Assembly (NCBI RefSeq): GCF_020541225.1
Contig: NZ_CP045889.1
Location: 248,001 to 312,000, forward strand
Source: Candidatus Steffania adelgidicola
GTDB taxonomy: Bacteria > Pseudomonadota > Gammaproteobacteria > Enterobacterales > Enterobacteriaceae
DNA length: 64,000 nt
Direction: 5' to 3'
This document shows positions 33,203 through 44,010 of this stretch, one piece after another. Made by a program: the position numbers and the translations under genes. Position 1 is the stretch's first letter. Each line of letters opens with the position of its first letter. The notes beneath the pieces were generated by a model. The model saw only the letters and a program-made list of their open reading frames with translations. It did not search any database and was not told where the DNA came from.

Positions 33203-33420
33203 AAATGCAGGGTTGTTCTCCTATCGGAATAAAACTAATGACTAAGTCTTATTTTGATCTGCTATTGCATATGTTTCCATGGTTGATTATATCGACTATA
33301 TCCTGATCTTTGATAGAAGTTAGGAAAAACATAATACCATTAAAGATATGGAGGTGCTTTGACACAACATTTAGAGGTATATCATCAATCTTCTTGAAAA
33401 GATATATAGAAGGATAGCAG

Positions 33421-33443
33421 CCCGCCCCATTGATAGGGGCGGG
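33421..33443. repeat. GC-only 8-bp hairpin
   Basis: CCCGCCCC (33421-33428), loop ATTGATA, GGGGCGGG (33436-33443). A very GC-rich stem in very AT-rich surroundings; no T-run follows on either strand. Confidence 0.6.
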
Positions 33444-33924
33444 GATAGAGTATTGTAATTATTCTGCAGGTTATTCTTAATTATGTTTTGAAAGAGTGAC
33501 TGTTTTTATGCTGGAAAAATATTCAGGCTGTGGATTACTAAAGCCTCTATCACCCGGTAAAAAAACAAAAAAATGATTGATAGCACCTTTTTAACAAGGT
33601 TGGATAAGCGTATTGCTATAATTGATATTAATGTGATAATATGAAACCATTGGAATTTTTATATTTCGTAAGTTAGAATGCTTGTTATTAATAATTAATC
33701 TTTAACGGTGTGTTAATTGTTTGTAACCTGAAAAGATTTTTTATGTAATCTTATTGGAGCTAGAGATTCTCTTATAGAATAAACACTGTTATTAGGAGAG
33801 TGTAACTTATAAATTTATTCTGTAGATTATAAATAATCGTGTTCTAAACATCATTTTTCGCTCGTTTATTTTTTTGATAATGTCTGATATTTTCTGGCAT
33901 AAACCTTTCAGGTGAGAGACTATT

Positions 33925-33963
33925 CTTAGTCTGTCTCTTTCAGACAGACTAAGAGGATTTTTT
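33925..33963 (+). terminator. Strong rho-independent terminator without an upstream gene
   Basis: CTTAGTCTGTCT (33925-33936), loop CTTTC, AGACAGACTAAG (33942-33953), then AGGATTTTTT. A 12-bp perfect stem plus six T residues is textbook. The nearest upstream DNA on this strand has no gene, so it is probably the surviving terminator of a lost gene or serves a small RNA. Confidence 0.7.
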
Positions 33964-34260
33964 ATTTGTTTTTAGCGGTGTGCTTTTGACTAACAAAAGC
34001 AGTTGATAGCTTTTATTGCCATTATCTATCAGACTCCATAGATAAGACATGGGAAACATTTAGTGAAATTGCTAAAATAAGTATCGCTTTTAATATTATT
34101 GACAAAGATTTGCATCTAGCTAAGTAAGTAAATTTATCCTTTTGCACCCTCTCTTCTACGCTATTTATCTAAATATATGAATAAAGTAGGAGAAAGTATA
34201 CATCTTACATGATAGTACCAGAAAATTACAAAGAAGAAGAAAAGTTTTTGCTAGAAAAAT

Positions 34261-34300
34261 CAGCACAGGCCGTCGCCTATTAAGGCGACGGCCTGTGCTG
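34261..34300 (-). terminator. 18-bp perfect hairpin, possible minus-strand terminator
   Basis: CAGCACAGGCCGTCGCCT (34261-34278), loop ATTA, AGGCGACGGCCTGTGCTG (34283-34300). Every base of the arms pairs. On the minus strand it is followed by TGATTTTTC, on the plus strand by TATAAGAAC, so minus-strand termination is the likelier role. No gene is adjacent. Confidence 0.55.
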
Positions 34301-34527
34301 TATAAGAACAGGATTCTTACGGTTACAGTTGCGTAGATCACAAAACTAAATGCAGATTCTACCGGATAGAACTGAGTAATCATTGGACGGAAATAAAAGA
34401 GGCAACTTATTTTTCAGGCTGTATCCTGTAATCGTGGTTCTAAGGGTGGCAGTGATTCTCGTTTACTTCGTGCTATACTATTAGGCATGATGTCGTAAAA
34501 CAACCAAATATTAAATTGAGCAAAACA

Positions 34528-35889
34528 ATGTTTGATAATTTATCTCATCAACTATTGCGCACGTTGCGGAATATCAGAGGAAGAGGCCGTCTGTCTGAAG
34601 ACAATATCAAAGATGCACTTCATGAAGTAAGAGTAGCTCTGTTAGAGGCAGATGTCGCACTACAGGTGGTACGAGACTTTGTAAGTCACGTTAAAGAGAA
34701 AGCGTTAGGGCAGGAGATCAATAAAAGCTTGACGCCAGGGCAGGAGTTTATCAAGATCGTGCGTGCCGAATTGGTGAACGCCATGGGTAACGAAAATAGT
34801 ATACTACATTTAGCAGTAAATCCACCAGCAGTAGTGTTGATGGCGGGATTGCAGGGGGCGGGTAAAACGACAAGTGTTGCTAAACTCGCCAAATATCTTC
34901 ATGAAAAAAAGAAGAAAAAAATACTAGTAGTATCTGCCGATATTTATCGCCCTGCGGCTATTGTGCAACTAAAAATTTTAGTTGAGAACGTAGGTGTTGA
35001 TTTCTTCCCATCTAATTCTGGGCAGAAACCGATAGATATTGTCAATCAGGCGCTAATTCACGCAAAGCTTAAACTTTATGATGTATTAATAGTAGATACT
35101 GCTGGTCGCCTGCATGTAGATGAAGCGATGATGGCAGAAATTATCGATATTTATACGGTTCTCAAACCGGTTGAGATTCTCTTTGTGGTGGACGCGATGA
35201 CTGGGCAGGACGCTGCTAATTCTGCAAAGATCTTTAATCAAGCACTGCCTCTGACCGGGGTCATCTTGACAAAAGTAGACAGTGATGCTCGTGGTGGTGC
35301 AGCATTCTCCATTCGACACATTACTGGAAAACCCATTAAATTCATAGGGGTCGGTGAGAAAACAGATGCATTAGAGCCATTTTATCCCGATCGATTAGTT
35401 GGACGAATACTGGGTATGGGTGATGTATTATCCCTTATCGAGGATCTTGACAGTAAGCTCGATCACGTAAAATCAGAAAAACTAACTAGTAAGTTGAAGA
35501 AAGGCGACCGTTTTGATCTTACCGATTTTCTGGATCAGCTGAAGCAACTGCGTAGTATAGGCGGTATAGCAAGTATGATGAGTAAGCTACCTGGGCTTAG
35601 TCAATTACCAGATAATGTTAGATTACGGATGGACGATACAATTCTAGAGCGTATGGAGGTAATTATAAATTCCATGACAATCAAAGAGCGCAGCAACCCG
35701 AATATAATTAAAAACTCGCGTAAACATCGTATCGCTATCGGCTCTGGCATGAAGATTCAAGAGGTCAACCGTTTACTGAAACAGTTCGATGATATGCAGC
35801 GTTTAATGAAAAAAGTGAAAAATGGCGGCATGCTGAAAATGATGCGTAATATTAAAGGTATGATGCCTCCTGGGTTTCCCGGTTGTTAA
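34528..35889 (+). CDS. ffh: Signal recognition particle protein Ffh
   Basis: SRP54 GTPase that binds signal peptides of nascent membrane proteins together with 4.5S RNA. ATG 34528 (MFDNLSHQLL) matches the family; a TTG 12 nt upstream is less likely. The 453 residues equal E. coli. Order: N domain with ALLEADVAL, G domain with GLQGAGKTT (107-115), DTAGRLHVDE, TKVDSDARGGAA and GVGEKTDALEPF, then the methionine-rich M domain. There the RNA-binding SGMKIQEVNRLLKQFDDM and the terminal PPGFPGC are kept. It precedes rpsP as in E. coli. The 4.5S RNA gene is not in this window. Confidence 0.97.
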   Translation: MFDNLSHQLLRTLRNIRGRGRLSEDNIKDALHEVRVALLEADVALQVVRDFVSHVKEKALGQEINKSLTPGQEFIKIVRAELVNAMGNENSILHLAVNPPAVVLMAGLQGAGKTTSVAKLAKYLHEKKKKKILVVSADIYRPAAIVQLKILVENVGVDFFPSNSGQKPIDIVNQALIHAKLKLYDVLIVDTAGRLHVDEAMMAEIIDIYTVLKPVEILFVVDAMTGQDAANSAKIFNQALPLTGVILTKVDSDARGGAAFSIRHITGKPIKFIGVGEKTDALEPFYPDRLVGRILGMGDVLSLIEDLDSKLDHVKSEKLTSKLKKGDRFDLTDFLDQLKQLRSIGGIASMMSKLPGLSQLPDNVRLRMDDTILERMEVIINSMTIKERSNPNIIKNSRKHRIAIGSGMKIQEVNRLLKQFDDMQRLMKKVKNGGMLKMMRNIKGMMPPGFPGC

Positions 35890-35994
35890 CTGTCAATGTA
35901 TTTAATCTGATACCGGTAAGGTTTTTCGCTTTTTATACGACAGCAGACTCATCTCTTAACAGGGCCTTGTTATCTTTCAACGCAAGAGGATATT

Positions 35995-36243
35995 ATGGTA
36001 ACCATTCGTTTAGCACGTGGAGGCGTCAAAAAACGCCCGTTCTACAAAATCGTTGTAACTGATAGCCGGAATGCTCGTGACGGGCGCTTTATTGAACGCA
36101 TTGGTTTTTTTAACCCAATTGCAAGCGGTCAGGCTGAAGTTCTTCGTTTGAATCTAGAACGAATTGAACATTGGGTTAGTCAAGGCGCAACAGTTTCAGA
36201 ACGTGTTGCCACATTGATTAAAAAAGCAAAAAAAGTCGAATAG
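35995..36243 (+). CDS. rpsP: 30S ribosomal protein S16
   Basis: Small-subunit protein bS16, needed for 30S assembly. The 82 residues equal E. coli. It begins [20 protein letters not shown] and holds [20 protein letters not shown] clear ribosome-binding site AAGAGGA stands before the ATG. First gene of the rpsP-rimM-trmD-rplS operon, in ancestral order. Confidence 0.98.
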   Translation: MVTIRLARGGVKKRPFYKIVVTDSRNARDGRFIERIGFFNPIASGQAEVLRLNLERIEHWVSQGATVSERVATLIKKAKKVE

Positions 36244-36259
36244 CTGCGGCACACTGCTA

Positions 36260-36814
36260 GTGAAAGTAAGTAAAAAAAATCCCATTCTAGTACCGGTTGA
36301 GCCATTGGTAGTGGGAAAGATAGGTTCAGTGTATGGTATATACGGTTGGCTTAGAGTTTTCTCTTTTACTGAAAAATCTGAACAGATTTTGGATTATCAG
36401 CCTTGGTTTATTAAAAGAGGTAGTAAATGGTATCCGATTGAGTTGGAATGCTGGAAGCGTCAGAATCAAGATCTAATCATTAAGGTGACTGGCATTCAAC
36501 ACCGGGAAGCAGCGATGCCGCTGACTAATTTTGAAATTATTATAGATTCGATACAATTGCCGAATCTCGACAGTGGTGAGTATTACTGGAAGAACCTTTT
36601 GGGATGCCAAGTTATTACTGTTAACGGTTATCCATTGGGCGAGGTCATGGATTTAATGGCAACCGGTGCTAATGATGTTTTAATCGTGAAAACTAATTGC
36701 AAATATACATGTAACGCGCAAGAGCATTTAATTCCTTTCCTTAATGAGCACGTGGTTAAGAAGGTTGACCTCATGACAAAGATCATTGAGGTGGATTGGG
36801 ATCCGAATTTTTAA
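36260..36814 (+). CDS. rimM: Ribosome maturation factor RimM
   Basis: Binds the 30S head with S19 and promotes late small-subunit maturation. A GTG start at 36260, 16 bp after rpsP, gives 184 residues (182 in E. coli). E. coli begins MSKQ, and here the aligned position reads V-S-K-K with a non-start GTA codon, so translation is pushed to the GTG two codons earlier. The N-terminal barrel has VGKIGSVYGIYGWLRVFSFTE. The linker and C-terminal barrel contain GEYYWKNLLGCQV, ATGANDVLIV, LIPFLNEHVVKKVD and the terminal EVDWDPNF. Confidence 0.94.
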   Translation: MKVSKKNPILVPVEPLVVGKIGSVYGIYGWLRVFSFTEKSEQILDYQPWFIKRGSKWYPIELECWKRQNQDLIIKVTGIQHREAAMPLTNFEIIIDSIQLPNLDSGEYYWKNLLGCQVITVNGYPLGEVMDLMATGANDVLIVKTNCKYTCNAQEHLIPFLNEHVVKKVDLMTKIIEVDWDPNF

Positions 36815-36854
36815 TCCTTTAATTTGCAGGGAGTGATATCAAAAAAATAGTGTG

Positions 36855-37601
36855 ATGTGGATTAATATTATTACCCTCTTTCCCGAAATGTTCCGAGCTA
36901 TTAATGATTACGGAGTAACTGGTCGGGCAGTGAAAAATGGCCTGTTAAATTTACAGTGTTTAAGTCCACGTGCATTTACCTACGATAGACATCGTACTGT
37001 GGATGATCGTCCGTATGGCGGTGGTCCCGGTATGTTGATGATGTTCCAACCTTTACGGGATGCGATTCATAAAGCAAAACAAAAGGCTGGTGCAGGGGTG
37101 AAAGTAATCTATCTCTCTCCTCAAGGTCGTAAACTTAATCAGGTAGGAGTGAGAGAATTAGCTGGTAACCTAAAGATGATTCTTATATGTGGGCGTTATG
37201 AGGGTATTGATCAACGTCTAATCATCAAGGAGATTGATGAAGAATGGTCAATAGGTGATTACATTCTGAGTGGTGGTGAATTGGCAGCAATGGTATTGAT
37301 TGATTCAATTTCCCGATTGATTCCCGGTGTTTTGGGACATGAGTGCTCTTCGGTTGAAGACTCCTTTTCCAAGGGGCTGTTGGAGTGTCCGCATTATACT
37401 CGTCCTCAGGTTTTCGCTGACATGGCGGTTCCATCAGTGCTACTGTCAGGAAATCATGCTGCAATTCGTCGTTGGCGTCTAAAGCAATCTTTAGGGCATA
37501 CTTGGCTTAGAAGACCAGAACTTCTAGAAAATCTAGCGTTAACAGAAGAGCAAGCAATATTCCTGATGGAATTTCAGCTTGAATATCGCGGGACGGAATA
37601 A
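36855..37601 (+). CDS. trmD: tRNA (guanine-37-N1) methyltransferase
   Basis: Methylates G37 next to the anticodon and prevents +1 frameshifting; essential in most bacteria. The start [13 protein letters not shown] at 36855 is chosen by homology (a GTG lies one codon earlier). The product is 248 residues (255 in E. coli); the polar C-terminal tail is shorter. Trefoil-knot elements are intact: [52 protein letters not shown] and the tRNA-interacting [19 protein letters not shown]. Third gene of the S16 operon. Confidence 0.96.
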   Translation: MWINIITLFPEMFRAINDYGVTGRAVKNGLLNLQCLSPRAFTYDRHRTVDDRPYGGGPGMLMMFQPLRDAIHKAKQKAGAGVKVIYLSPQGRKLNQVGVRELAGNLKMILICGRYEGIDQRLIIKEIDEEWSIGDYILSGGELAAMVLIDSISRLIPGVLGHECSSVEDSFSKGLLECPHYTRPQVFADMAVPSVLLSGNHAAIRRWRLKQSLGHTWLRRPELLENLALTEEQAIFLMEFQLEYRGTE

Positions 37602-37671
37602 GATCATCAAAAGGATTGGTTTTGAGTTGATTAAACCGCACTATTACTTTGCTTATAATAAGAGATAAATA

Positions 37672-38019
37672 ATGAGCAACATTATTATAAAACTTGAACA
37701 AGAACAGATGAAACAGAACTTACCATCTTTCCGTCCGGGAGACTCATTAGAGGTTAAGGTATGGGTAGTTGAAGGTGCTAAACAACGCTTACAGGGATTT
37801 GAGGGTGTGGTTATTGGGATTCGTAAGCGTGGTTTGAATTCTTCATTTACTATTCGGAAGTTCTCTAACGGGGAAGGTGTTGAGCGTGTATTTCAGACGC
37901 ACTCTCCAGTCATCGACCGTATTATTTTAAAACGTTGTGGTGCCGTTCGTCAGGCTAAACTATATTACTTGCGTAAACGTACTGGTAAAGCCGCACGCAT
38001 TAAAGAACGCCTTAAGTAA
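37672..38019 (+). CDS. rplS: 50S ribosomal protein L19
   Basis: Large-subunit protein bL19 at the interface with the 30S subunit. The 115 residues equal E. coli. Family blocks [51 protein letters not shown] and [19 protein letters not shown] are all present. Last gene of the rpsP operon, with a 70-bp spacer after trmD. I did not find an obvious terminator downstream. Confidence 0.98.
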   Translation: MSNIIIKLEQEQMKQNLPSFRPGDSLEVKVWVVEGAKQRLQGFEGVVIGIRKRGLNSSFTIRKFSNGEGVERVFQTHSPVIDRIILKRCGAVRQAKLYYLRKRTGKAARIKERLK

Positions 38020-40353
38020 ATCATATTTCAGAATATCTAAACTCTGTTGAGTGACTAATAGATAAACTGCAATGGTTTGTTATTTGCAATGTGCTGATAA
38101 AGCGCAGTTTGATTGCTGGAAATGATAATTTCCACTAATTATTTTTATTGTAAAATATCCAACCAGGTCAGCTAAAAGTAATATATTGATAATAGGTAAT
38201 CATAAAATCCTGTTGCGTAGCATGTTTTTCATGACTAGAAACATGTGAATTTACGTATTCCTCTTTTCCTAGAGCAGCCCATTTTCACAATTCTAAAAGA
38301 GAAATTCATGGTTTTTTTCCACCATCTATTTATTTTTAATGAGATAGCACTCACTGTGAATCGTTCTCTTAAGCGAAGGAAGCCGACAGTTGCGTAATCT
38401 ATTTCTGTGAAAAGGTAAAAATATAATCTATAGTATTTAACATTTTGAAGAAAAGCCTTTCTGTCTATATCCGGATAACCTGGTTTGTTCGTTGTGAACA
38501 TCGCTTAATAAAACTTTTTCTTTCCTCTCTTGGAAGTATCACGCTAGATTTAATTGCATAACGCTATGATTATTATAAGAGATGGAAGGCATTAGGGATA
38601 AATGTATAGTAAAAGCATCATCGCTGCCTCAATAGGAGACCTTATTATTTAGAAATAATAAAGGTACATTACAATTTTCAGAAGAGGACTATCTTTCTTC
38701 GCAGATCAATATTTTTATTTTTAGCTTGTGTTTTTTTTCGATAAAAACTTGGTGAATATATAAGTAACTGCTTTAGCTGAAATTAGGCTTGCCAATTTAG
38801 CAGATAACGATACTCGCTTGCATTATTGATGTGTACCATATTTCAAGAACATTATACAGGTGGTATTGTTGCATGATTGCCCGCTTTATATATTTATGCG
38901 CAACTAGTTTTTAGTTCATGTTTCATGAATGATGTTTTATTACTTGACAGGTATGGTTACTGTGAATAGTAAAATAACTGAGTTTAAGGCAGCACATCAG
39001 CTTTTGCTATTCTTGATAGGCAATCAGACTAAAGTTACATTAATGATTATTCTATTGGTTAGCTATGTAGGTTACTCAGCTATGCTGAGTATTAGTGGAT
39101 AGTGAAGAAAGCAAGATCCATTGTGAAACGACACTCTTTACTAGAATAACACTGTGTAATTAATATCGATATATTAGGCGATATGGGATGTCTTAGCAAA
39201 TCATATATCAATGCTAAACATGTGATAGCTTGGCGGATAATAGATATCTTTTTAGACGATATCGTTAGTATCTTGATGACATGGTAACACCATGTATAAT
39301 AGAATATTTTCTTTTTTTTAACGATTGTCTGGTGGTTATGTATGCATGCCTGATTTTTACCTAATCTTGATTAGAGGAAAGTTCTTGATGTTATAACCCC
39401 ATCAAGAAATTATAAAAAATGCAAAGTGATAAATGTTTATCACTTAAGCTTGGATGTTGAATGTCTCCGGACAATGCTATCTTTGATTTTAGAAAAAAAA
39501 CCACTTTTAGTAGGTATACACTATGCGACTCGATGGTTTTTAAATTTATATTAGTAACACTAATATTAACACCAAGACTAGTACCTGACGGTTCTTTCAT
39601 GAACTTGATTCAAGATTGATTATTGGAATCAATCAAATTATTATAGATAATAACTAAGGATTTATAAAAGATTTTGTAATTTTCAAAACCATCAGTGCAG
39701 AATAAGATAAATACTCCTGCTGGAGTATAAGATTTAACATAGAACGTTCTTTCAGAATCACCGCGTATCTATCAATAACAATATAGTAGGCGATTAAACA
39801 GCCGCGAAAAACATATTTAGAAAATTCATCAATTCTCTTCTACTACACGTAGTGTGACAAATAAGACGTTAAGATATTCGCCATTACGGTTAAGTATCGT
39901 CTTAATTCATTTTTGATAGTAAGCGTCATGGCAGTCTATAAAATACTAGCACAGAGAATAATTACTAATCCACTCAAAAAACGTGCTCTCTTTTCCAGAG
40001 CGACACAGTCTATTGGGCCAGTCGGTGATATGATATGAAAGGCATGGATGAGATAGGATGAAAGGAACTGTATGCAGTTATTAATATCAGCGTCTTTGTT
40101 GTAATACTGTATTTTCTCAACACCATCAATACGTATAATAAAGTTATATATTAATATAATGATTTGGCGATTTAAATAAATCCGAGTCGGAATCCAGTTC
40201 TGTACAAATTGCGTTATTTAACAATAATTAAAGTGATTGGTCGTAAACTAAATCTTCATGTCAATACATATAACATATATTATAATTAAATGTATTTGAT
40301 AATAATAAATAAAATTAGGTACTACATATAATAATAAAATTGAGGATAATGTT
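38020..40353. other. 2.3-kb gene-free region between rplS and acnB
   Basis: In E. coli the genes on either side of these two loci differ (aroF/tyrA near rplS; lpd before acnB). I recognise none of them here. A 9-bp hairpin TTCTTGATG...CATCAAGAA occurs at 39382-39408. A minus-strand frame at 39391-39600 and one at 38235-38501 have no family features. Probably eroded genes. Confidence 0.5.
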
Positions 40354-42951
40354 GTGCTAGAAGAGTATCGTAAGCAGGTTACTGAACGCGCTATACAAGG
40401 TATTAGCCCTAAGCCTCTCAATGCTAGACAAATGGCTGAACTAGTTGAGTTACTAAAAATTGGGGTACCTGGTGAAGAGGTATATTTACTGGACTTGCTG
40501 ACTAATCGCGTCCCGCCAGGTGTAGATGAAGCCGCTTACATCAAAGCGTGTTTTTTAAAAGCTATTGTTCAGGGTGAGGTGAGTTCACCACTAGTAACGT
40601 CAGAACATGCTATTCAGTTGCTGGGTACCATGCAAGGGGGTTATAATATATCCCCGTTAGTAGATGCGCTCGACCATGATCAATTAGCGCCTATTGCGGC
40701 TCGTGTATTAAAAACAATGTTGCTGATATTTGATGCCTTTTACGATGTAGAAGAGAAAGCGAAATCTGGTAATTTGCATGCTCAAGATGTGATGATGTCT
40801 TGGGCTGAAGCGGAATGGTTTTTGTCTCGTCCAGACCTAGCAAAAAAAATAACCGTTACTGTTTTTAAGGTAACTGGCGAAACTAATACTGACGATTTAT
40901 CCCCAGCAACTGATGCCTGGTCACGGCCGGATATACCGCTACATGCGCTTGCGATGCTAAAAAATATTCGTGAAGATATCATCCCGGATCAGCCTGGTAA
41001 AATCGGGCCAATCCGGCAACTCAAAACCTTGAAGGACAAAGGCTTCCCGTTAGCCTATGTTGGTGATGTGGTAGGTACCGGTTCCTCACGAAAATCTGCT
41101 ACTAATTCATTACTTTGGTTTATGGGCACCGATATCCCCTATGTTCCAAATAAACGTAGCGGTGGTGTAGTTCTGGGAGGGAAAATTGCACCCATATTCT
41201 TTAATACTCTAGAAGATGCCGGTGCTTTGCCAATCGAAGTAGATGTATCCCATTTGAATATGGGCGACTTGATTGATATTTATCCATTTGAGGGTAAAAT
41301 TTGTCATCATGAAACCGGCGTGATACTGGCTATTTTTTCGTTAAAAACGGATGTCTTACTGGATGAGATACGTGCCGGTGGTCGTATTCCTCTTATCATC
41401 GGCCGTGGTTTAAGCGCGCGTGCGCGCGTATCTCTCGGGTTACTGCCTACCAGTATTTTCCGTTATCCTCGATATGTTAAGGATAGTAAGAAGGGATATA
41501 CGTTGGCGCAAAAAATAGTTGGTCGAGCCTGTGGTCTGAAGGGGGTGCGTCCAGGTCAATACTGCGAGCCTAAAATAACCTCGGTTGGATCCCAGGATAC
41601 TACCGGTCCTATGACTCGCGATGAATTAAAGGATTTGGCATGCTTAGGCTTTTCCGCTGATCTAGTCATGCAGTCCTTCTGCCATACCGCTGCTTATCCT
41701 AATCTGGTAGATGTGGAGACCCACCATACTCTACCGAACTTCATGATGAATCGGGGGGGTATCTCCCTGCGTCCGGGGGACGGTATTATTCACTCCTGGT
41801 TAAATCGTATGCTGTTACCTGATACGGTCGGGACCGGAGGTGATTCTCATACTCGTTTCCCGATCGGCATCTCTTTTCCAGCAGGATCTGGACTGGTGGC
41901 TTTTGCGGCTGCCACTGGGATTATGCCGCTAGATATGCCAGAATCGGTGCTCGTTCGTTTTAAAGGAACCATGCAACCTGGTATCACTCTTCGGGATCTG
42001 GTGCATGCGATTCCGTATTACAGCATCAAACAAGGTCTATTAACGCTGGAGAAAAAAGGAAAGAGAAATGTTTTCTCAGGCCGCATCCTAGAGATTGAAG
42101 GTTTATCGGAATTAAAAGTAGAACAAGCTTTTGAACTGGCAGACGCTTCGGCTGAACGTTCTGCTGCTGGCTGCACTATTAGGCTTGATCAGGAACCGAT
42201 TATCGAATATCTGAACTCAAATATTGTGTTGTTGCAATGGATGATTGGGGAAGATTATGGTGATCGGCGGACTCTTGAACGGCGTATTAAAGAAATGGAT
42301 AATTGGGTGAGTAATCCATCTCTTTTATCGGTAGATTCAGATGCTGAATATGCGGCAATTATCGAAATTGATTTAGCTGAAATTAATGAGCCGATTTTAT
42401 GCGCACCTAATGATCCGGATGATGCTCGTCTTCTATCAGAAGTCTCCGGCAGGAGAATTGATGAAGTGTTCATTGGATCTTGCATGACTAACATTGGTCA
42501 CTTTCGAGCTGCAGGTAAGCTATTAGCTAATTATAATGGCGAGTTACCAACTCGTCTATGGATCTCACCGCCAACTAAAATGGACGCAGCTCAGCTAAAA
42601 AAAGAGGGCTACTATAGCATTTTTAACAAGAACGGTGTACGGATGGAAATCCCGGGTTGTTCGCTGTGTATGGGCAACCAAGCAAGGGTCATGGATGGTG
42701 TGACAGTAGTGTCCACCTCTACTCGTAACTTCCCAAATCGTCTAGGTAACGGTGCTGATGTTTACTTAGCCTCTGCGGAGCTGGCGGTGATTGCCGCACT
42801 ATTGGGCCGCCTCCCGACGATAGAAGAGTATAAGCAGATAATGGGAGTAGTAGAACGGACAGCGATAGATACCTATCGTTATCTGAATTTTAATCAGCTT
42901 AACGAATATGCTGATAAAGCGAATAAGGTTATTTTTCAAACCAGAAGCTAA
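40354..42951 (+). CDS. acnB: Aconitate hydratase B
   Basis: 4Fe-4S enzyme isomerising citrate to isocitrate in the TCA cycle. The GTG start at 40354 ([14 protein letters not shown]) has TGAGGA 9 nt upstream. The 865 residues equal E. coli. Order: N-terminal HEAT-like domain, swivel domain with [16 protein letters not shown], then the catalytic domains with [16 protein letters not shown] and [21 protein letters not shown]. The iron-sulphur cysteines lie in [12 protein letters not shown] and CSLCMGNQ (about residues 710, 769 and 772 in the family). No lesion. The large gene is preserved although lpd, expected upstream, is not seen; other TCA genes lie outside the window. Confidence 0.97.
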   Translation: MLEEYRKQVTERAIQGISPKPLNARQMAELVELLKIGVPGEEVYLLDLLTNRVPPGVDEAAYIKACFLKAIVQGEVSSPLVTSEHAIQLLGTMQGGYNISPLVDALDHDQLAPIAARVLKTMLLIFDAFYDVEEKAKSGNLHAQDVMMSWAEAEWFLSRPDLAKKITVTVFKVTGETNTDDLSPATDAWSRPDIPLHALAMLKNIREDIIPDQPGKIGPIRQLKTLKDKGFPLAYVGDVVGTGSSRKSATNSLLWFMGTDIPYVPNKRSGGVVLGGKIAPIFFNTLEDAGALPIEVDVSHLNMGDLIDIYPFEGKICHHETGVILAIFSLKTDVLLDEIRAGGRIPLIIGRGLSARARVSLGLLPTSIFRYPRYVKDSKKGYTLAQKIVGRACGLKGVRPGQYCEPKITSVGSQDTTGPMTRDELKDLACLGFSADLVMQSFCHTAAYPNLVDVETHHTLPNFMMNRGGISLRPGDGIIHSWLNRMLLPDTVGTGGDSHTRFPIGISFPAGSGLVAFAAATGIMPLDMPESVLVRFKGTMQPGITLRDLVHAIPYYSIKQGLLTLEKKGKRNVFSGRILEIEGLSELKVEQAFELADASAERSAAGCTIRLDQEPIIEYLNSNIVLLQWMIGEDYGDRRTLERRIKEMDNWVSNPSLLSVDSDAEYAAIIEIDLAEINEPILCAPNDPDDARLLSEVSGRRIDEVFIGSCMTNIGHFRAAGKLLANYNGELPTRLWISPPTKMDAAQLKKEGYYSIFNKNGVRMEIPGCSLCMGNQARVMDGVTVVSTSTRNFPNRLGNGADVYLASAELAVIAALLGRLPTIEEYKQIMGVVERTAIDTYRYLNFNQLNEYADKANKVIFQTRS

Positions 42952-43277
42952 ATAGTCTCTGGCGATAAACTTTGATATATAATATGGTCAAAGTCACATG
43001 ACGAATGTTCAACCATCTCTGGAAAACCAAATAGATGATTGATGTCCGATATTTTTTCTATAAACTTAATTCTGATGACTCAAGGTAAGTAATTTTCGGA
43101 TTTTCTTTTCAACTTGATACAAAACGCAATCACGAGTAAATATACGATAGAAGAGCAGTATGCCCCTCTACCTTCTTATCTATGTTGAATCAATATAACG
43201 TTCATATTCTATTTTTAGAAAAAGAAATATTCCCCATAAAATCCCCTCGCCGCAATCAGGTGAGGGGAGAGGCAATG
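42952..43277. other. Convergent spacer acnB / grpE
   Basis: A 326-bp spacer without a gene. Its right end carries the grpE terminator (43238-43267). Confidence 0.6.
43238..43267 (-). terminator. Rho-independent terminator of grpE
   Basis: On the minus strand CCCCTCACC, loop TGATTGC, GGCGAGGGG (one G-T pair) is followed by ATTTTAT. It starts 11 bp beyond the grpE stop codon. Confidence 0.75.
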
Positions 43278-43886
43278 TCAGCTTTTTGCTTTTGATACGG
43301 CAACCATCGCAGGCCGGACAAGACGACCATTCAGTGTATAACCTTTTTGCATAAGCATCATGACCTGATTAGGTTCATGTTCATCGGATTCTAGTAAGGT
43401 CATTGCTTGATGTATATCGGGGTTAAAAGCTACATGTGTGCTGTCTACCACCTCGAGACCGAATTTACGTCCAGCGTCGAGTAGTGACTTCAGTGTTAGC
43501 TCGATTCCTTCAATAGTGGAGGATAATGCAGTGTTACTTCTATCTGACATTTCCAATGCACGCTCGAGATTATCAATGACCGGTAATAGTTCAGCTGCAA
43601 AACGCTCTAGCGCAAATTTATGCGCTTTTTCAATATCTTGTTCGCTGCGGCGTCGCACGTTTTCTGTTTCCGCTTTGGCCCGTAATACGTTATCACGTTC
43701 TCGCTGTTGTGCCTGAATTAATGCAGCCTCTAGTTCGTTAATACGGTCATCTCGCGGATCCATAACAGACACTATTTCGGGCGCCGTATCTGCCGGCTGA
43801 ACTTGTTGAACTTGTTGAACTTGCTGAAATTCAGCTGCTTCTGGGGTTTTCTCCTCAGGGGTGTTTTGCTCTGTACTACTCATCAT
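43278..43886 (-). CDS. grpE: Nucleotide exchange factor GrpE
   Basis: Releases ADP from DnaK to complete the chaperone cycle. The product is 202 residues (197 in E. coli). Two adjacent ATGs start the frame (43886 and 43883); the family begins MSS, matching the second, while the GGAG ribosome-binding site is better spaced for the first. The N-terminal disordered region contains a tandem VQQVQQVQQ made by 9-bp DNA repeats at about 43799-43825. Then come the long coiled-coil helix and core ([55 protein letters not shown]) and the C-terminal beta domain ([19 protein letters not shown]). It has its own sigma-32 promoter and stands divergent to nadK, as in E. coli. Confidence 0.96.
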   Translation of the reverse strand: MMSSTEQNTPEEKTPEAAEFQQVQQVQQVQPADTAPEIVSVMDPRDDRINELEAALIQAQQRERDNVLRAKAETENVRRRSEQDIEKAHKFALERFAAELLPVIDNLERALEMSDRSNTALSSTIEGIELTLKSLLDAGRKFGLEVVDSTHVAFNPDIHQAMTLLESDEHEPNQVMMLMQKGYTLNGRLVRPAMVAVSKAKS

Positions 43887-43931
43887 GAGTTTTCTCCGCG
43901 ATTCCGCATTATGCTCGTTAGTTTGGATATT

Positions 43932-43957
43932 ATGGGGGTGAATAATAGGGATTCAAG
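43932..43957 (-). promoter_or_regulatory. Sigma-32 heat-shock promoter of grpE
   Basis: On the minus strand CTTGAA (43957-43952; CCCTTGAA with the two preceding C), 14-bp spacer, CCCCAT (43937-43932), about 45 bp upstream of the grpE start. The layout is the same as in the dnaK promoter of this window. Confidence 0.85.
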
Positions 43958-44010
43958 GGATAACGCATGCATAATAAAGTTTGTAAAATAGGTCGGGGAT
44001 TAGCAAGGAC

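Larger units (their letters stand above)
33203..34527. other. 1.3-kb region between lpxH and ffh with three hairpins
   Basis: No coding gene. Expected neighbours (ppiB beside lpxH; ypjD divergent from ffh) are not recognisable. The region contains a GC-rich hairpin (33421-33443), a convincing plus-strand terminator without a gene (33925-33963) and an 18-bp perfect hairpin (34261-34300), all annotated separately. Confidence 0.5.

Noticed and set aside
38065..38113. Long-loop inverted repeat AAACTGC...GCAGTTT after rplS as the operon terminator
   Set aside because: Only 7 bp with a loop of more than 30 nt and no T-run.
39382..39408. TTCTTGATG...CATCAAGAA as a terminator
   Set aside because: The 9-nt loop, AT-rich stem and lack of a T-run or adjacent gene give no support beyond a chance inverted repeat.
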